Shown: in pieces, positions 6,296-6,755 of the stretch
Numbering within the stretch: the first letter of the stretch is position 1
Layout of the letters: every line of letters begins with the position of its first letter
Assembly: GCA_003456155.1 (NCBI GenBank)
Contig: DMPC01000176.1
Coordinates: 47,598 to 54,352 of the forward strand
Length of the DNA: 6,755 bases
Direction: 5' to 3'
Origin: Actinomycetota bacterium
GTDB lineage: Bacteria; Actinomycetota; Actinomycetes; S36-B12
Translations under genes and position numbers: made by a program
Notes under the pieces: model-generated
Databases searched by the model: none
What the model saw: the letters and a program-made list of their open reading frames with translations, nothing else
What the model was told of the DNA's origin: nothing

Positions 6296-6755
6296 ATGAG
6301 CACCCCGCCCGCCCACGAGACCGGCTCGGCCCTCACGGGCTCCAAGCGCTGGTTCGCCCTGCTCTTCCTGGCACTGGGCGTCGCCATGATCATCCTGGAC
6401 GCCACGGTCGTGAACGTGGCCATCCCCACGATGGTCCGGGATCTGGGGCTCACCACCGCGGATGCGGAGTGGGTGACCGCGGCCTACTCCCTGACCTTCG
6501 CGTCGCTGCTCATCCTCTCCGGCCGCATCGCGGACCGATCGGGTCGACGACTCATCTTCGTCCTCGGCATCGTCGTCTTCGTCGTCGCCAGCGTTCTCGT
6601 GGCCCTGTCCGATTCCTCCTCCACCCTCATCGCGGCCCGGGCCCTTCAGGGCATCGGCGGGGCGATGATCCTGCCCGCCTCCCTGTCGGTCATCAACGCC
6701 GTCTTCGTCGGCAAGTCACGGGCGGTGGCCTTCGCCGTCTGGGGAGGCACCATCG
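6296..6755 (+). CDS. DHA2-family MFS drug-efflux transporter, N-terminal part
   Basis: The first 153 residues are present; the gene leaves the window at its right edge. After a short hydrophilic N-terminus (1-18), TM1 contains the DHA2 motif LDATVVNVAIP (34-44). WVTAAYSLTFASLLIL forms TM2. MFS motif A is GRIADRSGRR (76-85), TM3 is LIFVLGIVVFVVASVLVAL, and motif B is ARALQGIGGAMILPA (114-128). This pattern is that of the EmrB/QacA drug:H+ antiporter-2 family (usually 14 membrane segments), which exports drugs, dyes or antibiotics using the proton gradient. The substrate cannot be inferred from this part. The frame is open to the edge and shows no damage. No regulator gene (such as a TetR or MarR type) is visible next to it on the left, where dusB lies divergently. 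Confidence 0.92.
   Translation, partial: MSTPPAHETGSALTGSKRWFALLFLALGVAMIILDATVVNVAIPTMVRDLGLTTADAEWVTAAYSLTFASLLILSGRIADRSGRRLIFVLGIVVFVVASVLVALSDSSSTLIAARALQGIGGAMILPASLSVINAVFVGKSRAVAFAVWGGTI

Noticed and set aside
5346..6299. A 317-codon plus-strand frame antisense to dusB
   Set aside because: It mirrors the dusB codons, has no domain signature, and dusB is intact and well supported.

Overview
The window is dense, high-GC DNA with conserved housekeeping genes whose protein sequences look actinobacterial. Support for this comes from the actinobacterial form of PPDK (GGKTSHAAVVARGMGK), the DusB C-terminus reading GPRGRTSGNKRPALPDGWLD, a stand-alone VKOR-family membrane protein, several GTG starts, and start codons without Shine-Dalgarno sequences. 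I cannot name a genus from sequence reading alone.

Layout. Positions 1-4281 are a tight minus-strand block, transcribed right to left: ppdK (pyruvate, phosphate dikinase), then a DUF218/YdcF-like membrane-anchored protein (20 nt gap), a TlpA/ResA-like thioredoxin lipoprotein (9 nt gap), and the start of a dGTPase-like dgt gene (38 nt gap) that runs off the left edge. These spacings suggest one operon. A 119-bp divergent spacer separates ppdK from a plus-strand VKOR-family disulfide-generating membrane protein (4401-5075). That gene converges, with only 3 bp between stop codons, on a minus-strand dusB tRNA-dihydrouridine synthase (5079-6221). A 74-bp divergent spacer then leads to a plus-strand DHA2-family MFS drug-efflux transporter that runs off the right edge. 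No gene-free stretch exceeds 300 bases. I see no mobile element, CRISPR array, RNA gene or prophage signature.

How the genes fit together. PPDK interconverts pyruvate and PEP and sits at the glycolysis/gluconeogenesis node. Dgt trims dNTP pools and DusB modifies tRNA, so these are unrelated housekeeping functions in a compact cluster. Two products belong to extracytoplasmic thiol-disulfide chemistry: the TlpA-like lipoprotein (CAPC) and the VKOR protein (CPWC plus a loop cysteine pair). They lie on either side of ppdK.

I found no convincing undescribed multi-gene system. The best leads are small. The tlpA-dgt spacer has two overlapping, mutually exclusive stem-loops, one of which would bury the dgt start codon. 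The VKOR and dusB genes both have a -10-like hexamer exactly 6 nt upstream of a start codon without a Shine-Dalgarno sequence, suggesting leaderless mRNAs. A perfect inverted repeat is centred on the 3-bp VKOR/dusB convergent gap. The DUF218 protein has lost residues normally conserved in its family.
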